This document shows positions 1 to 9,870 of a stretch of DNA of 35,986 bases, one piece after another; the first letter of the stretch is position 1; each line of letters begins with the position of its first letter. Source of the stretch: Acidiferrobacteraceae bacterium (GTDB lineage: Bacteria > Pseudomonadota > Gammaproteobacteria > Acidiferrobacterales > SZUA-150); assembly GCA_003228915.1 (NCBI GenBank), contig QIGL01000106.1, positions 1-35,986 on the forward strand, written 5' to 3'. The notes below the pieces were generated by a model. The model saw only the letters and a list, made by a program, of their open reading frames with translations, was not told the DNA's origin and made no database searches. Both the position numbers and the translations under genes were made by a program.

Positions 1-134
1 ACCGGGTCACCAAGGGCCAGCCCATCGGCAAGGTCGGCTCATCAGGCCGCTCCACCGGCCCGCACCTGCACTTCGAGGTTTATCGCCAGGGCCGAGCCGT
101 GGATCCCAGGGCTTATTTGGCGCGGCGAAGATAA
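1..134 (+). CDS. M23 family metallopeptidase, C-terminal fragment
   Basis: This is the 3' end of a gene that begins before the window; codons run from base 3 to the TAA at 132-134. The visible 43 residues include GPHLHFEV, the HxH zinc-binding motif near the end of LytM/M23 endopeptidase domains, preceded by a Gly/Ser-rich [11 protein letters not shown] stretch typical of the same fold. Family members are periplasmic or envelope-anchored peptidases that cut peptidoglycan cross-links, or inactive activators of amidases. In many gammaproteobacteria an M23 gene lies directly upstream of secA, which agrees with the order here. The N-terminus, any signal peptide and the first zinc ligand lie outside the window, so activity cannot be judged. 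Confidence 0.85.
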   Translation, partial: RVTKGQPIGKVGSSGRSTGPHLHFEVYRQGRAVDPRAYLARRR

Positions 135-306
135 CCAGGCGAGCCGGGAATTCTGTGCAGCTAAATAGGTCGAATATGTAGATTGGTAGAGTTAAACGGG
201 CGCGTTGTTTTGGGCCAAAAAGCCTCTGAAGAGACTTCAAGTATCACACTTTTTATTCCATAATCCCCGGCCGGTAGTGTCATCGGGAATTCGGTAATTT
301 TTACAC

Positions 307-3006
307 ATGATTAGCAATACACTTACAAAAATATTTGGCAGCCGCAACGCCAGGCTCATAAAACACATGCGCCTGACGGTTGCGCAAATTAATGACTTTG
401 AGCCTGTAATAAGCAAACTGACAGACGAGGCGTTGCAGGCCAAAACCGGGGAATTCAAAAAACGAATCGAGGATGGCCAGAAGCTCGATCAGCTTTTGCC
501 TGAAGTGTTTGCCGTTGTCAGGGAGGCCGGTAAACGCGTTTTGGGCATGCGCCATTTTGATATGCAGCTTGTTGGTGGCATGGTTTTGCACGAGGGTAAA
601 ATTGCCGAGATGCGAACCGGCGAAGGAAAAACGCTTGTGGCTACGCTGCCTGTTTATCTAAATGCATTGTCAGGAAAGGGCGTCCATGTCGTCACCGTGA
701 ATGATTACCTGGCACAACGTGACTCAGAGTGGATGGGTCAGTTATATAGTTTTCTCGGGCTAACAACAGGCGTGGTGATCTCGGATCAAAGCCCTGATAA
801 AAAACGAGAGGCTTACCAGGCTGATATTACCTATGGCACAAACAATGAATTCGGTTTTGATTTTTTACGGGACAATATGGCCTTTCGTAAAGATGAGCGA
901 TTTCAGCGAGACAGAAATTATGCCGTTATTGATGAAGTTGACTCAATATTAATCGATGAAGCCAGAACACCCCTGATTATTTCAGGCCCGGCAGAGGAAA
1001 GCGCTAACCTCTATCAAAAAATAAATGTCATTATTCCAAAATTAAAAAAACAGGAAACCGAAGATGGCCCTGGTGATTATACAGTTGATGAAAAAACAAA
1101 GCAGGCATTTTTAACCGAAGCAGGCCATGAAAATGTAGAAGAACTGCTGGTCCAGGAAGGTTTAATAGAAGCCGGGGGCAATCTATATGACCCGCACAAT
1201 ATTGCCCTGTTACATCATTTAACGGCCGCGATAAAGGCACATGCTTTATTTCAAAGGGAAGTCGATTACATTATCAAAGATGGCGAGGTAGTCATCATTG
1301 ATGAGTTCACCGGTAGAATGATGTCCGGTCGGCGTTGGTCAGATGGTTTGCATCAGGCGGTAGAGGCAAAGGAAAAAGTTAAGGTTCAAAGTGAAAACCA
1401 AACACTGGCATCGATCACTTTCCAGAATTATTTCAGGTTGTACAATAAGCTGTCTGGCATGACGGGAACGGCCGATACTGAAGCGTTTGAGTTTCAGCAA
1501 ACATACGGCCTCGAGGTGGTTGTAGTACCGACCAATATGGATATGGTGCGAGATGATATGGGCGACCAGATCTATCGAACAGCACATGAAAAACATCTGG
1601 CAATCATTAATGATATTAAAAATTGTTATGAAAATGGCCAACCGACACTGGTCGGGACGATTTCCATTGAAAGTTCAGAAGAACTTTCAGATTTACTAAA
1701 GAAAGAAAAAATTCCCCATGAAGTGCTGAATGCCAAGCAACATGGTCGTGAGGCGCATATTGTTGCCCAGGCTGGACGTCCCGGCGCAGTAACGATTGCC
1801 ACGAATATGGCGGGTCGTGGCACCGATATTGTGCTGGGCGGTAATCTTGATAACGAACTTGAGTCGGTAAGCAATAACGAGAGTAAACATGAATCGATCC
1901 GCCAGGCGTGGCAAGAACGCCATGATCAGGTAGTTGCTGCTGGCGGCCTTCATGTTATAGGTACTGAGAGGCATGAATCCAGAAGAATAGACAACCAGTT
2001 GCGCGGTCGTTCCGGTCGCCAGGGTGATCCCGGTTCATCCCGATTCTACCTGTCCCTGGAAGATAGTTTGATGAGGATATTTGGTTCCGAAAGAATCTCG
2101 AATCTAATGCTCAAACTGGGCATGGAAGAAGGTGAAGCCATTGAGCACAACCTTGTTTCGCGGGCAATTGAAAATGCACAACGTAAAGTAGAGGGGAGGA
2201 ACTTCGATATTCGCAAACAACTCCTCGAATACGATAATGTCGCCAATGATCAACGTAACGTGGTTTATGACCAGCGTAACTCTCTAATGGAGGCTGAAAA
2301 TATTTCAGTAAATATTGCCGCAATCAGAAAGGAGATTGTAAACGGCATAATAGATTATTCGGTACCGCCCGGCACCATGGAGGAGCAATGGGATATTAAT
2401 GCCCTGGAGCAGTCACTGGAAAATGACCTGGGCGTCAGTTTGCCCATAAGTAAATGGCTGGAACAGGACAATGAGTTGCATGAAGAAAAGCTGCGGAATA
2501 AAATAATTTCCGAGCTGGAAGACCTGTACCAGCAAAAATTTACTGAGTATGGCGAAGAACTTATGCAGGAAGCAGAAAAAGTAATTATGCTGCAAGTGGT
2601 CGACCGCGAATGGAAAGAACATCTTTCGGCCATGGATTATTTGCGACAAGGTATCCATCTGCGAGGATATGCGCAGAAAAATCCGAAAGATGAGTACAAG
2701 CGCGAAGCCTTTGAGCTGTTCACCTCACTGCTAACCCGAATAAAACATGAGGTGATACATATTTTAACAAGAATCCAGTTCCAGGAAGAGGAAAAAAAAG
2801 GCTCTCTTGGGCCAGCCGAAGCAAACTACGAGGCAATGGAATATTCGCACCCCGATCTGGATGCGCCAGAGCAGGCGGCCTTGCCTGAACAGGATGCTGA
2901 AGTGCATCATCAGCCTGTGGTGCGGGAAGGCAGGAAGATTGGCCGTAACGAAGCTTGCCCTTGTGGCTCGGGTAAAAAATACAAACATTGTCATGGCAAA
3001 CTTTGA
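307..3006 (+). CDS. secA: Preprotein translocase ATPase SecA
   Basis: SecA is the ATPase that pushes unfolded preproteins through SecYEG at the inner membrane. The 899-residue product matches the usual length (about 900). Walker A is MRTGEGKT at residues 102-109, the DEAD-like Walker B is VIDEVD at 207-212, and the helicase-like second domain carries [10 protein letters not shown] and the [11 protein letters not shown] arginine-finger region. The last 20 residues hold the [13 protein letters not shown] zinc site (C884, C886, C895, H896) that contacts SecB and phospholipid. The ATG at 307 gives the standard [14 protein letters not shown] start, although the ribosome-binding site is poor. A possible promoter lies in the 172-base gap upstream (TTCAAG at 236-241, 17 bases, CATAAT at 259-264), weak by sequence. 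No SecM-like arrest gene was seen. A terminator follows at 3049. Confidence 0.98.
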   Translation: MISNTLTKIFGSRNARLIKHMRLTVAQINDFEPVISKLTDEALQAKTGEFKKRIEDGQKLDQLLPEVFAVVREAGKRVLGMRHFDMQLVGGMVLHEGKIAEMRTGEGKTLVATLPVYLNALSGKGVHVVTVNDYLAQRDSEWMGQLYSFLGLTTGVVISDQSPDKKREAYQADITYGTNNEFGFDFLRDNMAFRKDERFQRDRNYAVIDEVDSILIDEARTPLIISGPAEESANLYQKINVIIPKLKKQETEDGPGDYTVDEKTKQAFLTEAGHENVEELLVQEGLIEAGGNLYDPHNIALLHHLTAAIKAHALFQREVDYIIKDGEVVIIDEFTGRMMSGRRWSDGLHQAVEAKEKVKVQSENQTLASITFQNYFRLYNKLSGMTGTADTEAFEFQQTYGLEVVVVPTNMDMVRDDMGDQIYRTAHEKHLAIINDIKNCYENGQPTLVGTISIESSEELSDLLKKEKIPHEVLNAKQHGREAHIVAQAGRPGAVTIATNMAGRGTDIVLGGNLDNELESVSNNESKHESIRQAWQERHDQVVAAGGLHVIGTERHESRRIDNQLRGRSGRQGDPGSSRFYLSLEDSLMRIFGSERISNLMLKLGMEEGEAIEHNLVSRAIENAQRKVEGRNFDIRKQLLEYDNVANDQRNVVYDQRNSLMEAENISVNIAAIRKEIVNGIIDYSVPPGTMEEQWDINALEQSLENDLGVSLPISKWLEQDNELHEEKLRNKIISELEDLYQQKFTEYGEELMQEAEKVIMLQVVDREWKEHLSAMDYLRQGIHLRGYAQKNPKDEYKREAFELFTSLLTRIKHEVIHILTRIQFQEEEKKGSLGPAEANYEAMEYSHPDLDAPEQAALPEQDAEVHHQPVVREGRKIGRNEACPCGSGKKYKHCHGKL

Positions 3007-3048
3007 CAACTCAATCATATTCAGTCCAGAATAAGGGCAAGGTCAATT

Positions 3049-3076
3049 GGGGATAGAAATATCTCCTTTTTTTATT
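3049..3076 (+). terminator. Rho-independent terminator after secA
   Basis: GGGGATA (3049-3055) pairs with TATCTCC (3060-3066), with one G-U pair, around a GAAA tetraloop, and is followed at once by seven T residues and more T-rich sequence. It lies 43 bases after the secA stop and only 28 bases before the argJ ATG. Confidence 0.75.
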
Positions 3077-3103
3077 TATTTTATTATTTTCGGATGTAGT
3101 CAT

Positions 3104-4324
3104 ATGGCAGTAGGCCTGAAACATATTACCGTGCTTGAAAATGTTGCCGGCATTAAGCTTGGTTCAGCGGCTGCCGACATACGTTATCAAGATCGGGACG
3201 ATTTACTGGTCATTCTTGCAGATGAAGGATCACGTTTTGCCGGCGTGTTTACACAAAATAAATTCAGCGCGGCACCGGTTGTAATATCGAGAAGACATTT
3301 ACAGGGTTTTGAGCCGCGTGCCTGCCTTGTCAATGCCGGCAATGCCAATGCGGGAACCGGTCGCCAGGGAGAGCAGGATGCCCTTGATTGTTGTCAGGCC
3401 CTGGCACAAGACCTGGGTATTAGCGTGGAATCGGTATTACCCTTTTCAACCGGCGTTATTGGCGAAACTCTGCCTGTGGATAAAATATCAGGGGCTATTC
3501 CTGCTTGCCTGGCAAACATGAGCGCCGATGGTTGGGTTAGTGCTGCCCACACGATTATGACAACCGACACTGTTGCCAAGGGGATTACGAGCAAGGTGAA
3601 GCTGAATGGCGGCGAGGTCACGATAACTGGCATAACCAAGGGTTCGGGGATGATTTGTCCGGATATGGCGACCCTGCTGTCTTTTGTGGCTACTGATGCC
3701 TGCATAAAAAAAGCGTTACTACAGGAAGTGCTTGAAGAAGTGGTAGCGGAAAGTTTCAACAGGACGACTGTAGATGGCGACACCTCGACAAATGATTCAT
3801 GTATTCTGATTGCAACAGGAAAAAGCAATCATAAAGAAATCACAAATCGGGATAATGAAAATTATGCACTTTTTTACGAGGCATTAAAGAAAGTATTTAT
3901 TTATCTTGCCCAGGCAATTATTCGCGATGCCGAAGGGGTAACCAAATTTGTGACCATTAATGTTATTAATGCGGCCTCAGATAGTGATGCAACAGAAGCC
4001 GCTAAAACAATCGCCCATTCGCCTCTTGTTAAAACAGCCTTGTTTGCCAGCGATCCAAACTGGGGAAGAATTTTAGCAGCCCTGGGACGAGCACATTTAT
4101 CGGATATGGATATCGAAAAAGTAAATCTCAGCATCAATGGCGTGACAGTATTGAGTATGGGCCAGGTTGATAATGCCTATAGTGAGGAGCAAGGTCAGGC
4201 GGTTATGTCGCAACAAGAAATAAATATTGAGGTTGATCTGGCACTTGCTAGTGGCAAAGCCACGGTCTGGACCAGCGATCTTTCCCACGAATATATACGC
4301 ATAAATGCCGAATACCGAAGCTGA
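3104..4324 (+). CDS. argJ: Bifunctional glutamate N-acetyltransferase / amino-acid acetyltransferase ArgJ
   Basis: ArgJ moves the acetyl group from N-acetylornithine to glutamate (and in some species also uses acetyl-CoA), giving the cyclic arginine pathway. The ATG at 3104 yields 406 residues beginning MAVGLK, the conserved start in Pseudomonas. A longer frame from a TTG at 3047 would translate through the secA terminator and is not believed. The self-cleavage site is in KGSGMICPDMAT, with Thr190 as N-terminal nucleophile of the beta chain (codon 3671-3673). TVDGDTSTNDS near residue 226 is the other conserved active-site segment. The gene overlaps the following Nudix gene by 20 bases, suggesting translational coupling. 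Its own promoter cannot lie between the terminator and the start, so expression must depend on read-through or a promoter inside secA. Confidence 0.96.
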   Translation: MAVGLKHITVLENVAGIKLGSAAADIRYQDRDDLLVILADEGSRFAGVFTQNKFSAAPVVISRRHLQGFEPRACLVNAGNANAGTGRQGEQDALDCCQALAQDLGISVESVLPFSTGVIGETLPVDKISGAIPACLANMSADGWVSAAHTIMTTDTVAKGITSKVKLNGGEVTITGITKGSGMICPDMATLLSFVATDACIKKALLQEVLEEVVAESFNRTTVDGDTSTNDSCILIATGKSNHKEITNRDNENYALFYEALKKVFIYLAQAIIRDAEGVTKFVTINVINAASDSDATEAAKTIAHSPLVKTALFASDPNWGRILAALGRAHLSDMDIEKVNLSINGVTVLSMGQVDNAYSEEQGQAVMSQQEINIEVDLALASGKATVWTSDLSHEYIRINAEYRS

Positions 4325-5264
4325 GAATTTGGTTCACGTCGCTGTTGCCATTATTCAGAACAAGTCCGGCCAGGTATTGGTTGCACGACGTGCCGCTGAT
4401 GCAGACCAGGCTAATTGCTGGGAATACCCTGGCGGTAAGATTGAACCTGGAGAGTCTGTGTTTGATGCCCTGGTCCGTGAGATAAAAGAAGAGCTGGGGC
4501 TGGAGATAGGACAAGCTACACCAATTATGCGTGTACCTTACGAATATTCGGATGAGAAATCAGTCTTACTGGATATTTGGCGTGTTGAGGAATACACGGG
4601 AAGTCCGGTTGGCAGAGAAGGGCAACCAATCCAATGGTGTGGTATTAACAACCTGGGGGACTTGGCTTTTCCGCGGGCAAATAAAAAAATCACAACCATG
4701 CTGCAGTTGCCACCTATATACGGTATTACACCCAGCAAAAAGATCAATGCTAGCGAATTTATACCGAAGCTGGATTTAGCGCTGAATAACGGTCTTGAAT
4801 TAATTCAGATACGACAACCAGAAATGAGTCAGCCTGAACTGGAAAGTTTTACCGACCAGGTGCTGGCAAGATGTTCAAAATTTAATACCAGGGTTCTGGT
4901 AAACACAGATATTGATAACGCACGGCACATGGGCGCTCACGGTGCCCATATAAATTCCAGCATTTTAATGCAGCTACCTGATAAAATATTTGACAAGCAG
5001 TTAATGGTTGCTGCTTCTTGCCATAATAAAGAAGAATTATCTAAAGCAGAAAAAATTGGCGTAGATTTTGTCGTTTTATCACCAGTCCAAAAAACAAAAA
5101 GCCATCCAGGCGCCATCACACTCGGTTGGAAAAAATTCGGCAAACTAGCCAGAGTGTGTAACCTGCCAGTTTTTGCCCTTGGCGGCATGAGTCAGGAGAC
5201 CATCAAAGAAGCAAAACTTGCGGGGGCAGTGGGTGTGGCCATGTTAAGCGGTATATGGGGTTGA
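4305..5264 (+). CDS. Nudix hydrolase (MutT-like) fused to a ThiE/TenI-like domain
   Basis: This two-domain protein of 319 residues occurs in the same place in Pseudomonas and relatives. Residues 10-130 form a Nudix domain: the box is complete, G44-x5-E50-x7-R58-E59 and E62-E63-x-G65, so pyrophosphohydrolase activity is likely; by analogy with MutT it may clean 8-oxo-dGTP. Residues 137-319 form a TIM-barrel domain related to thiamine-phosphate synthase, ending in FALGG and VAMLSGIW. Several canonical ThiE residues are changed: the ND pair reads NT (200-201) and HLGQ reads HINS (215-218), so thiamine-phosphate synthesis is doubtful. The start overlaps argJ by 20 bases and lacks a clear Shine-Dalgarno, consistent with coupling. 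It converges on coaE across a 30-base gap without an obvious terminator. Confidence 0.92.
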   Translation: MPNTEAENLVHVAVAIIQNKSGQVLVARRAADADQANCWEYPGGKIEPGESVFDALVREIKEELGLEIGQATPIMRVPYEYSDEKSVLLDIWRVEEYTGSPVGREGQPIQWCGINNLGDLAFPRANKKITTMLQLPPIYGITPSKKINASEFIPKLDLALNNGLELIQIRQPEMSQPELESFTDQVLARCSKFNTRVLVNTDIDNARHMGAHGAHINSSILMQLPDKIFDKQLMVAASCHNKEELSKAEKIGVDFVVLSPVQKTKSHPGAITLGWKKFGKLARVCNLPVFALGGMSQETIKEAKLAGAVGVAMLSGIWG

Positions 5265-5294
5265 GCAAACCAGATCTGTATTGAGCAGTCTGTA

Positions 5295-5897
5295 TTATTT
5301 ATACCGAGACGCTATTTTAGTATATTTCTCGTGCAGTTCCTGAACCTGACTGGCAAGTAAATTTTTATCATAATTATTATTTATAATATCGTCAGCGACT
5401 TTCAGTTTTTCCTGGCGCGATGATTGAGACCTGATTATTTTATCAATATCCTGCTCACTCATACCGTTTCTTTCTGTAATACGTTTTATTCTCTCCGATT
5501 CATCAGCATCAATTACCAAGACCCTGTCTACGAGATCAAGAAAACCGGCTTCAACCAGCAAGGGTACAACTATAATACAGTAGCTTGTATGTAAACTAGT
5601 TACCCCGGTTACGATATTATTACGAACCTCAGGATGAATTATATGCTCAAGTTTTTTTCTATTTTCAATATCTGAAAATATTAGATCACGAAGTTTGTTT
5701 CGATTAATGGTTTTATTATCACCAAGGATATTTTCGCCAAATTTGTTCACCACATTTTTATAAACAGCATGGCCAGGCTCCAGTAATGTATGTGATATTT
5801 CATCTGCATCAATCACCGGTATACCATGATGTTCAAATAGCGCGGCAACAGTGGATTTTCCACTGCCGATACCACCCGTGAGTCCGATGCGAAGCAT
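5295..5897 (-). CDS. coaE: Dephospho-CoA kinase
   Basis: CoaE phosphorylates the 3'-hydroxyl of dephospho-CoA, the last step of coenzyme A synthesis, in the cytoplasm. The 200-residue product has the expected length. The P-loop GLTGGIGSGKST is at residues 6-17, followed by DADEISH, where the family has its conserved DAD substrate-binding segment. HPEVR near residue 88 and VPLLVEAG near 111 are further family signatures. The gene is last in the minus-strand run pilB-pilC-pilD-coaE, 23 bases after pilD, the classical gammaproteobacterial order. The usual downstream neighbours (yacG, zapD) are absent: the next gene is the convergent Nudix/ThiE fusion. Confidence 0.96.
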   Translation of the reverse strand: MLRIGLTGGIGSGKSTVAALFEHHGIPVIDADEISHTLLEPGHAVYKNVVNKFGENILGDNKTINRNKLRDLIFSDIENRKKLEHIIHPEVRNNIVTGVTSLHTSYCIIVVPLLVEAGFLDLVDRVLVIDADESERIKRITERNGMSEQDIDKIIRSQSSRQEKLKVADDIINNNYDKNLLASQVQELHEKYTKIASRYK

Positions 5898-5920
5898 GTG
5901 CTTGTCAATTTACCGGAAAA

Positions 5921-6808
5921 TTACTGGAAACCTGAAAATTGCAAGTAAGCTGCAATAATACTGCTTCCCCAGATCATGGCAATCCACCCTGCGATACACA
6001 AGTAGGGGCCAAAAGGGATGGGGTGGTCACGGGATTTATTTTTCAGGACTAATAAAGCGCCGCCAAGAATTGCGCCAGCAGCTGAGGATAAAATTATGAT
6101 TAACGGCAACATTTGCCAGCCAAACCAGGCGCCAAGCATGGACAGTAGTTTAAAATCGCCAAAGCCCATGCCTTCTTTGCCTGTAAGAAGACGGAATAAC
6201 TGGTAAACAATCCACAGCAAGAGATAGCCAAAAATTGCGCCGAGCACTGCGCTTTGCAAGTCTATACCAAAGAGATTATCCACGAAAATATGCGCGCCAA
6301 GTCCCAGCCACAGAAAAGTTAACGTAATATCATCTGGCAACAGGTAATGATCGATGTCTATAAAGGTTAAAGTAATAAGCGCCCAGGTCAAAAGTATTGC
6401 AAAAAAAGTTTCGTAAGATAATCCAAACTTCCAGACTGCTAACAGGGAGGTGACTGCGCTTAACAACTCAATTGCCGGGTATCTTAGAGAGATGGGGGTG
6501 CCGCAGTCTGAGCATTTTCCCCTTAGCAGCAGGTAACTGAGAATTGGGATATTCTCAAGTGCGCTAATATTATGTCCACATTTTGGACAATGGGAACCGG
6601 GCACAACAAGGTTAAAACGGGAAACTTTTTCTGTGCTGGTTTCTTCTTCAGCAGACTCTTTAATTTGTTGTTCCCAGTCACGCTTCATCATCAGGGGCAA
6701 ACGGTGAATGACAACATTGAGAAAGCTACCAACCAATAAACCGAGCAGGAAAATGGTTGTATAAAGCAGCAAGGGCGTATGCTCGAAAATAAGCAGGAGG
6801 TCATCCAT
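5921..6808 (-). CDS. pilD: Type IV prepilin peptidase / N-methyltransferase PilD
   Basis: PilD is an inner-membrane aspartyl protease that removes the leader of prepilins and type II secretion pseudopilins and methylates the new N-terminal residue. The 295-residue protein has a first membrane segment at about 13-33, then a cytoplasmic zinc-binding loop with two CxxC pairs (C74/C77 and C99/C102), then several membrane segments. The two catalytic aspartates are in FIDIDH (D151) and in GMGFGDFK (D218, the GxGD motif). Its place between pilC and coaE supports the assignment. The start at 6808 has no good Shine-Dalgarno and is the least certain part. It probably serves pilins encoded elsewhere, since none is in the window. 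Confidence 0.96.
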   Translation of the reverse strand: MDDLLLIFEHTPLLLYTTIFLLGLLVGSFLNVVIHRLPLMMKRDWEQQIKESAEEETSTEKVSRFNLVVPGSHCPKCGHNISALENIPILSYLLLRGKCSDCGTPISLRYPAIELLSAVTSLLAVWKFGLSYETFFAILLTWALITLTFIDIDHYLLPDDITLTFLWLGLGAHIFVDNLFGIDLQSAVLGAIFGYLLLWIVYQLFRLLTGKEGMGFGDFKLLSMLGAWFGWQMLPLIIILSSAAGAILGGALLVLKNKSRDHPIPFGPYLCIAGWIAMIWGSSIIAAYLQFSGFQ

Positions 6809-6883
6809 ATGGAAAAAGCAGCCTGTTACCCAAGTTTCGTTTGTTATTTGAGCCTGACAGAGTTTTACGCTTTATTTGGTTTA

Positions 6884-8107
6884 TTAAACTGTTGCAGCCA
6901 TCTTGAATATTGGTAAATACATGGCAATTACGAGGCCACCAATAAGCACACCTAACACAGCCATGATAATTGGTTCCAGCAACGAACTTAAACCGTCCAC
7001 GGCATCGTCAACTTCCGATTCATAAAAGTCGGCCACCTTGCCAAGCATGGTGTCAAGCTCACCAGATTCTTCGCCAATAGCTACCATCTGAACAACCATG
7101 TTGGGGAAAAGACCAGTCGTGTTCATGGAGCTTTGAAGTTGCATACCCGTGCTCACGTCAGCCTTGATATCCATCGTGCCCTCGTAGTACAGGCGGTTGC
7201 CACATGCGCCCGCTACAGAGTCGAGGGCTTCTACTAATGGTACGCCTGCCGCAAACATAGTTGCCAGGGTTCGACAAAAGCGGGCGATGGTTGCCTTTTT
7301 GATAATTTGTCCAATAATGGGTGCTTTTAATAATAACTTGTCCGCAGCGTGCTGCATTTTACTTGATCGTTTGTAGGTGTAAGCAAAAACGTAAATTCCA
7401 CCGCCAATACCGGCAAACATCATCCACCAGGTTTCCTGAAAAAATTCCGAGAGGTCTATTACAAATTGCGTCAGCGCGGGCAAGTCGGCACCAAAGCCCT
7501 TAAATAAAGATTCGAATTGAGGAATGACATAAACCAGTAATATGGTGGTAATAACGAAGGCAACGATGACGACTGCAGCCGGGTAAAACAGGGCGGCTTT
7601 AATTTTGCTTTTAATGCCTTCAATTTTTTCTTTGTAAACAGCAATTTTGTCAAGGATAGTATCCAGGATACCGGCCTGCTCACCTGCTTGTACCAAATTA
7701 CAATACAGCGCATCAAATTGAAGCGGGTGCTTGGAGAGTGCCGCTGTTAAATTTGTACCGGATTCGATGTCATTTTTTACAGTATTTATCAGTTCAGCCA
7801 TGGTTGGGTTTTCATGGCCCTTACCGACGATATCAAACGCCTGGGCAATCGGGATACCGGCAGCTAACATGGTTGCCAGCTGGCGGGTAAAAATTGCGAT
7901 ATCTTTTGCAGTGATTTTTTTCTTAAAAACTAAAAGTGGCTTGGCAGCTTTGCGTACCTTGGTCGGCTTGATTCCCTGGCGACGCAGCGAAGCATTCACA
8001 TAGGCGACACTTGCTCCCTCGAGCTCGCCCTTCATTTTCTTACCTTTACGGTCAACGCCTTCCCAGGTAAATTTATTCGGTGCCTTTTTTTTTGCTGCTT
8101 GTGCCAT
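6884..8107 (-). CDS. pilC: Type IV pilus inner-membrane platform protein PilC
   Basis: PilC is the polytopic platform on which the PilB and PilT ATPases act during pilus extension and retraction. The 407-residue product has two T2SF (GspF) domains, about residues 70-195 and 270-395; the repeats carry FTRQLATMLAAGIP and FCRTLATMFAAGVP, and each is followed by hydrophobic segments. The basic N-terminus (KKKAPNKFTWEG) is typical of PilC. The ATG is 7 bases after the pilB stop. The sequence AGGGA, overlapping that stop, is a well-placed Shine-Dalgarno, so pilB and pilC are almost certainly cotranscribed. Confidence 0.96.
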   Translation of the reverse strand: MAQAAKKKAPNKFTWEGVDRKGKKMKGELEGASVAYVNASLRRQGIKPTKVRKAAKPLLVFKKKITAKDIAIFTRQLATMLAAGIPIAQAFDIVGKGHENPTMAELINTVKNDIESGTNLTAALSKHPLQFDALYCNLVQAGEQAGILDTILDKIAVYKEKIEGIKSKIKAALFYPAAVVIVAFVITTILLVYVIPQFESLFKGFGADLPALTQFVIDLSEFFQETWWMMFAGIGGGIYVFAYTYKRSSKMQHAADKLLLKAPIIGQIIKKATIARFCRTLATMFAAGVPLVEALDSVAGACGNRLYYEGTMDIKADVSTGMQLQSSMNTTGLFPNMVVQMVAIGEESGELDTMLGKVADFYESEVDDAVDGLSSLLEPIIMAVLGVLIGGLVIAMYLPIFKMAATV

Positions 8108-8114
8108 AGTTTCC

Positions 8115-9830
8115 CTACTGGTTGGTTACACGTTCGACTTCTTCAAGTGTGGTTACACCGTCCCTGATTTTTTGCAGGCCGGCACTACGTAAGTCAATTA
8201 CGCCTTCTTTTTTCATTTGTGTTTCGACATCGAGTTCGTTACCGCCTCGCATAATAATTTCACCAATAGCCTCGGAAACAGGCATCACTTCATAGATGCC
8301 CACACGTCCCTTATAACCATCATTACATTGACTACAACCGTTAGCTGAAAATATCGTAAGTTTATCTACTTCGTTGGCCCTGAATCCTGCTTTTAGCAGC
8401 GCTTCTTTGGGTAGTTTCAGGGATTGTTTGCATGAGCTGCATAAACGCCTCGCCAGGCGTTGCGCGACAATGAGGTTAACAGCCGAGGCAATGTTAAATG
8501 GCGGTACACCCATGTTAACCAGGCGAGTCAGGGTCGCAGGTGCACTGTTAGTATGTAAAGTGGAGAGTACCATATGGCCGGTTTGAGCTGCCTTAATCGC
8601 AATTTCTGCAGTTTCCAGGTCACGAATTTCGCCTACAAGAATAACGTCAGGATCCTGACGCAAAAAAGCACGGAGCGCAGTGGAAAAATTCATGCCGGCC
8701 CTTTCATTTATCTGTACTTGATTAATGCCGGTCATATTGATTTCTACCGGGTCTTCGGCGGTAGAAATATTTCTGTCCTCGGTATTTAATATGTTTACTG
8801 CGGTATACAGGGAGACTGTTTTACCACTACCCGTAGGGCCCGTTACCAGTACCATGCCATACGGTCGTTTTACAGCATCAAGAAATAATTTTTTCTGTAC
8901 ATCTTCAAATCCAAGCTTCTCAACACCCAGTGTGGCAGAGGTTGGGTCAAGAATACGTAAAACAATCTTTTCGCCGTACATGGTGGGTAATGTGCTGACA
9001 CGAAAATCAATGGAGCGATTTTTTGACAGGCGCATTTTTATGCGACCATCCTGGGGGACACGTCGTTCAGCGATATCCAGGCGGGATAATATCTTTACGC
9101 GGGCCGCGATTCGATTGGCGAGCGCCGGTGGTGGCGTAGCAACCTCTTGCAGGATACCGTCCTGGCGATAGCGCACGCGGTATGTTTTTTCGTAGGGTTC
9201 AATATGGATATCAGATGCGCCACGGGTTATCCCATCCATTAATACCTTGTTCACAAATTTAACAATTGGCGTGTCATTGATGTCATCCTCTGTCATGCCG
9301 CCACTTTTGCCATCGTCTTCATCGGCAAAGTCTAGATCTTCCAGGCCGTCCTCGCCTGTGAGATCACTCAGGGTGGAATCATTGGCATGCAATGCATCTT
9401 CAATAATTTTGCCGAGCTTGTCGGCTTCAACCAGGATAGGCTCGCAACCCAAACCGGTATTAAACTTGATTTCATCCAACGCCTGCATATTGGTTGGATC
9501 TGAAATTGCGACAAACAAGCGCGCCCCCCTCTTGAACAAGGGCAACACATTATGTCGTTCTACAATTTTGGTATCGATGGCATCAGTGGGGAGTAGATCA
9601 AGATCAAAGGCCTCAATTTCCATCAGGGGCAGGCCAAATTCCTGGGATGCAATACGCGCAACAATGGCGCCATTGAGTTTTTTACTACCGACCAGGTGAC
9701 TGACAAAAGGGGTTTTTTTCTTATGCGCCTCAAGCTGCAAGGCATCCGCTTCATCGGCTGTCAGTAATTTCTCACGTACCAGCCTGAGAGCCAGTCCGCT
9801 GAGTGTATTTGCGGTTTTAGGTGTAGCCAT
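8115..9830 (-). CDS. pilB: Type IV pilus assembly ATPase PilB
   Basis: PilB is the hexameric cytoplasmic ATPase that powers pilus extension. From the ATG at 9830 it has 571 residues; an in-frame TTG two codons earlier is possible but unnecessary. An N-terminal T2SSE_N (MshEN-like) domain spans about 1-150, then an acidic linker (DLDFADEDDGK). The ATPase domain has Walker A GPTGSGKT (331-338), the Asp box, Walker B DVILVGEIRD (395-404) and the His box. A C-terminal zinc site has CSSC and CSQC pairs at about 464-467 and 499-502. It is first in the pilBCD-coaE run and divergent from the rubrerythrin gene. In Pseudomonas the pilin gene pilA is divergent here; in this window it is missing. Confidence 0.97.
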   Translation of the reverse strand: MATPKTANTLSGLALRLVREKLLTADEADALQLEAHKKKTPFVSHLVGSKKLNGAIVARIASQEFGLPLMEIEAFDLDLLPTDAIDTKIVERHNVLPLFKRGARLFVAISDPTNMQALDEIKFNTGLGCEPILVEADKLGKIIEDALHANDSTLSDLTGEDGLEDLDFADEDDGKSGGMTEDDINDTPIVKFVNKVLMDGITRGASDIHIEPYEKTYRVRYRQDGILQEVATPPPALANRIAARVKILSRLDIAERRVPQDGRIKMRLSKNRSIDFRVSTLPTMYGEKIVLRILDPTSATLGVEKLGFEDVQKKLFLDAVKRPYGMVLVTGPTGSGKTVSLYTAVNILNTEDRNISTAEDPVEINMTGINQVQINERAGMNFSTALRAFLRQDPDVILVGEIRDLETAEIAIKAAQTGHMVLSTLHTNSAPATLTRLVNMGVPPFNIASAVNLIVAQRLARRLCSSCKQSLKLPKEALLKAGFRANEVDKLTIFSANGCSQCNDGYKGRVGIYEVMPVSEAIGEIIMRGGNELDVETQMKKEGVIDLRSAGLQKIRDGVTTLEEVERVTNQ

Positions 9831-9870
9831 AAGCAATTGATTGTCAGGGGATTTTCGGTCTACCCAATGT

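Noticed and set aside
3047-3103. N-terminal extension of ArgJ from TTG 3047
   Set aside because: These codons are the secA terminator and its T-rich tail; ArgJ homologues begin at MAVGL.
8725-9699. Long plus-strand frames opposite pilB (about 150 codons each)
   Set aside because: They are mirror frames of a strongly supported gene, with no ribosome sites and low-complexity Ser/Arg-rich products.
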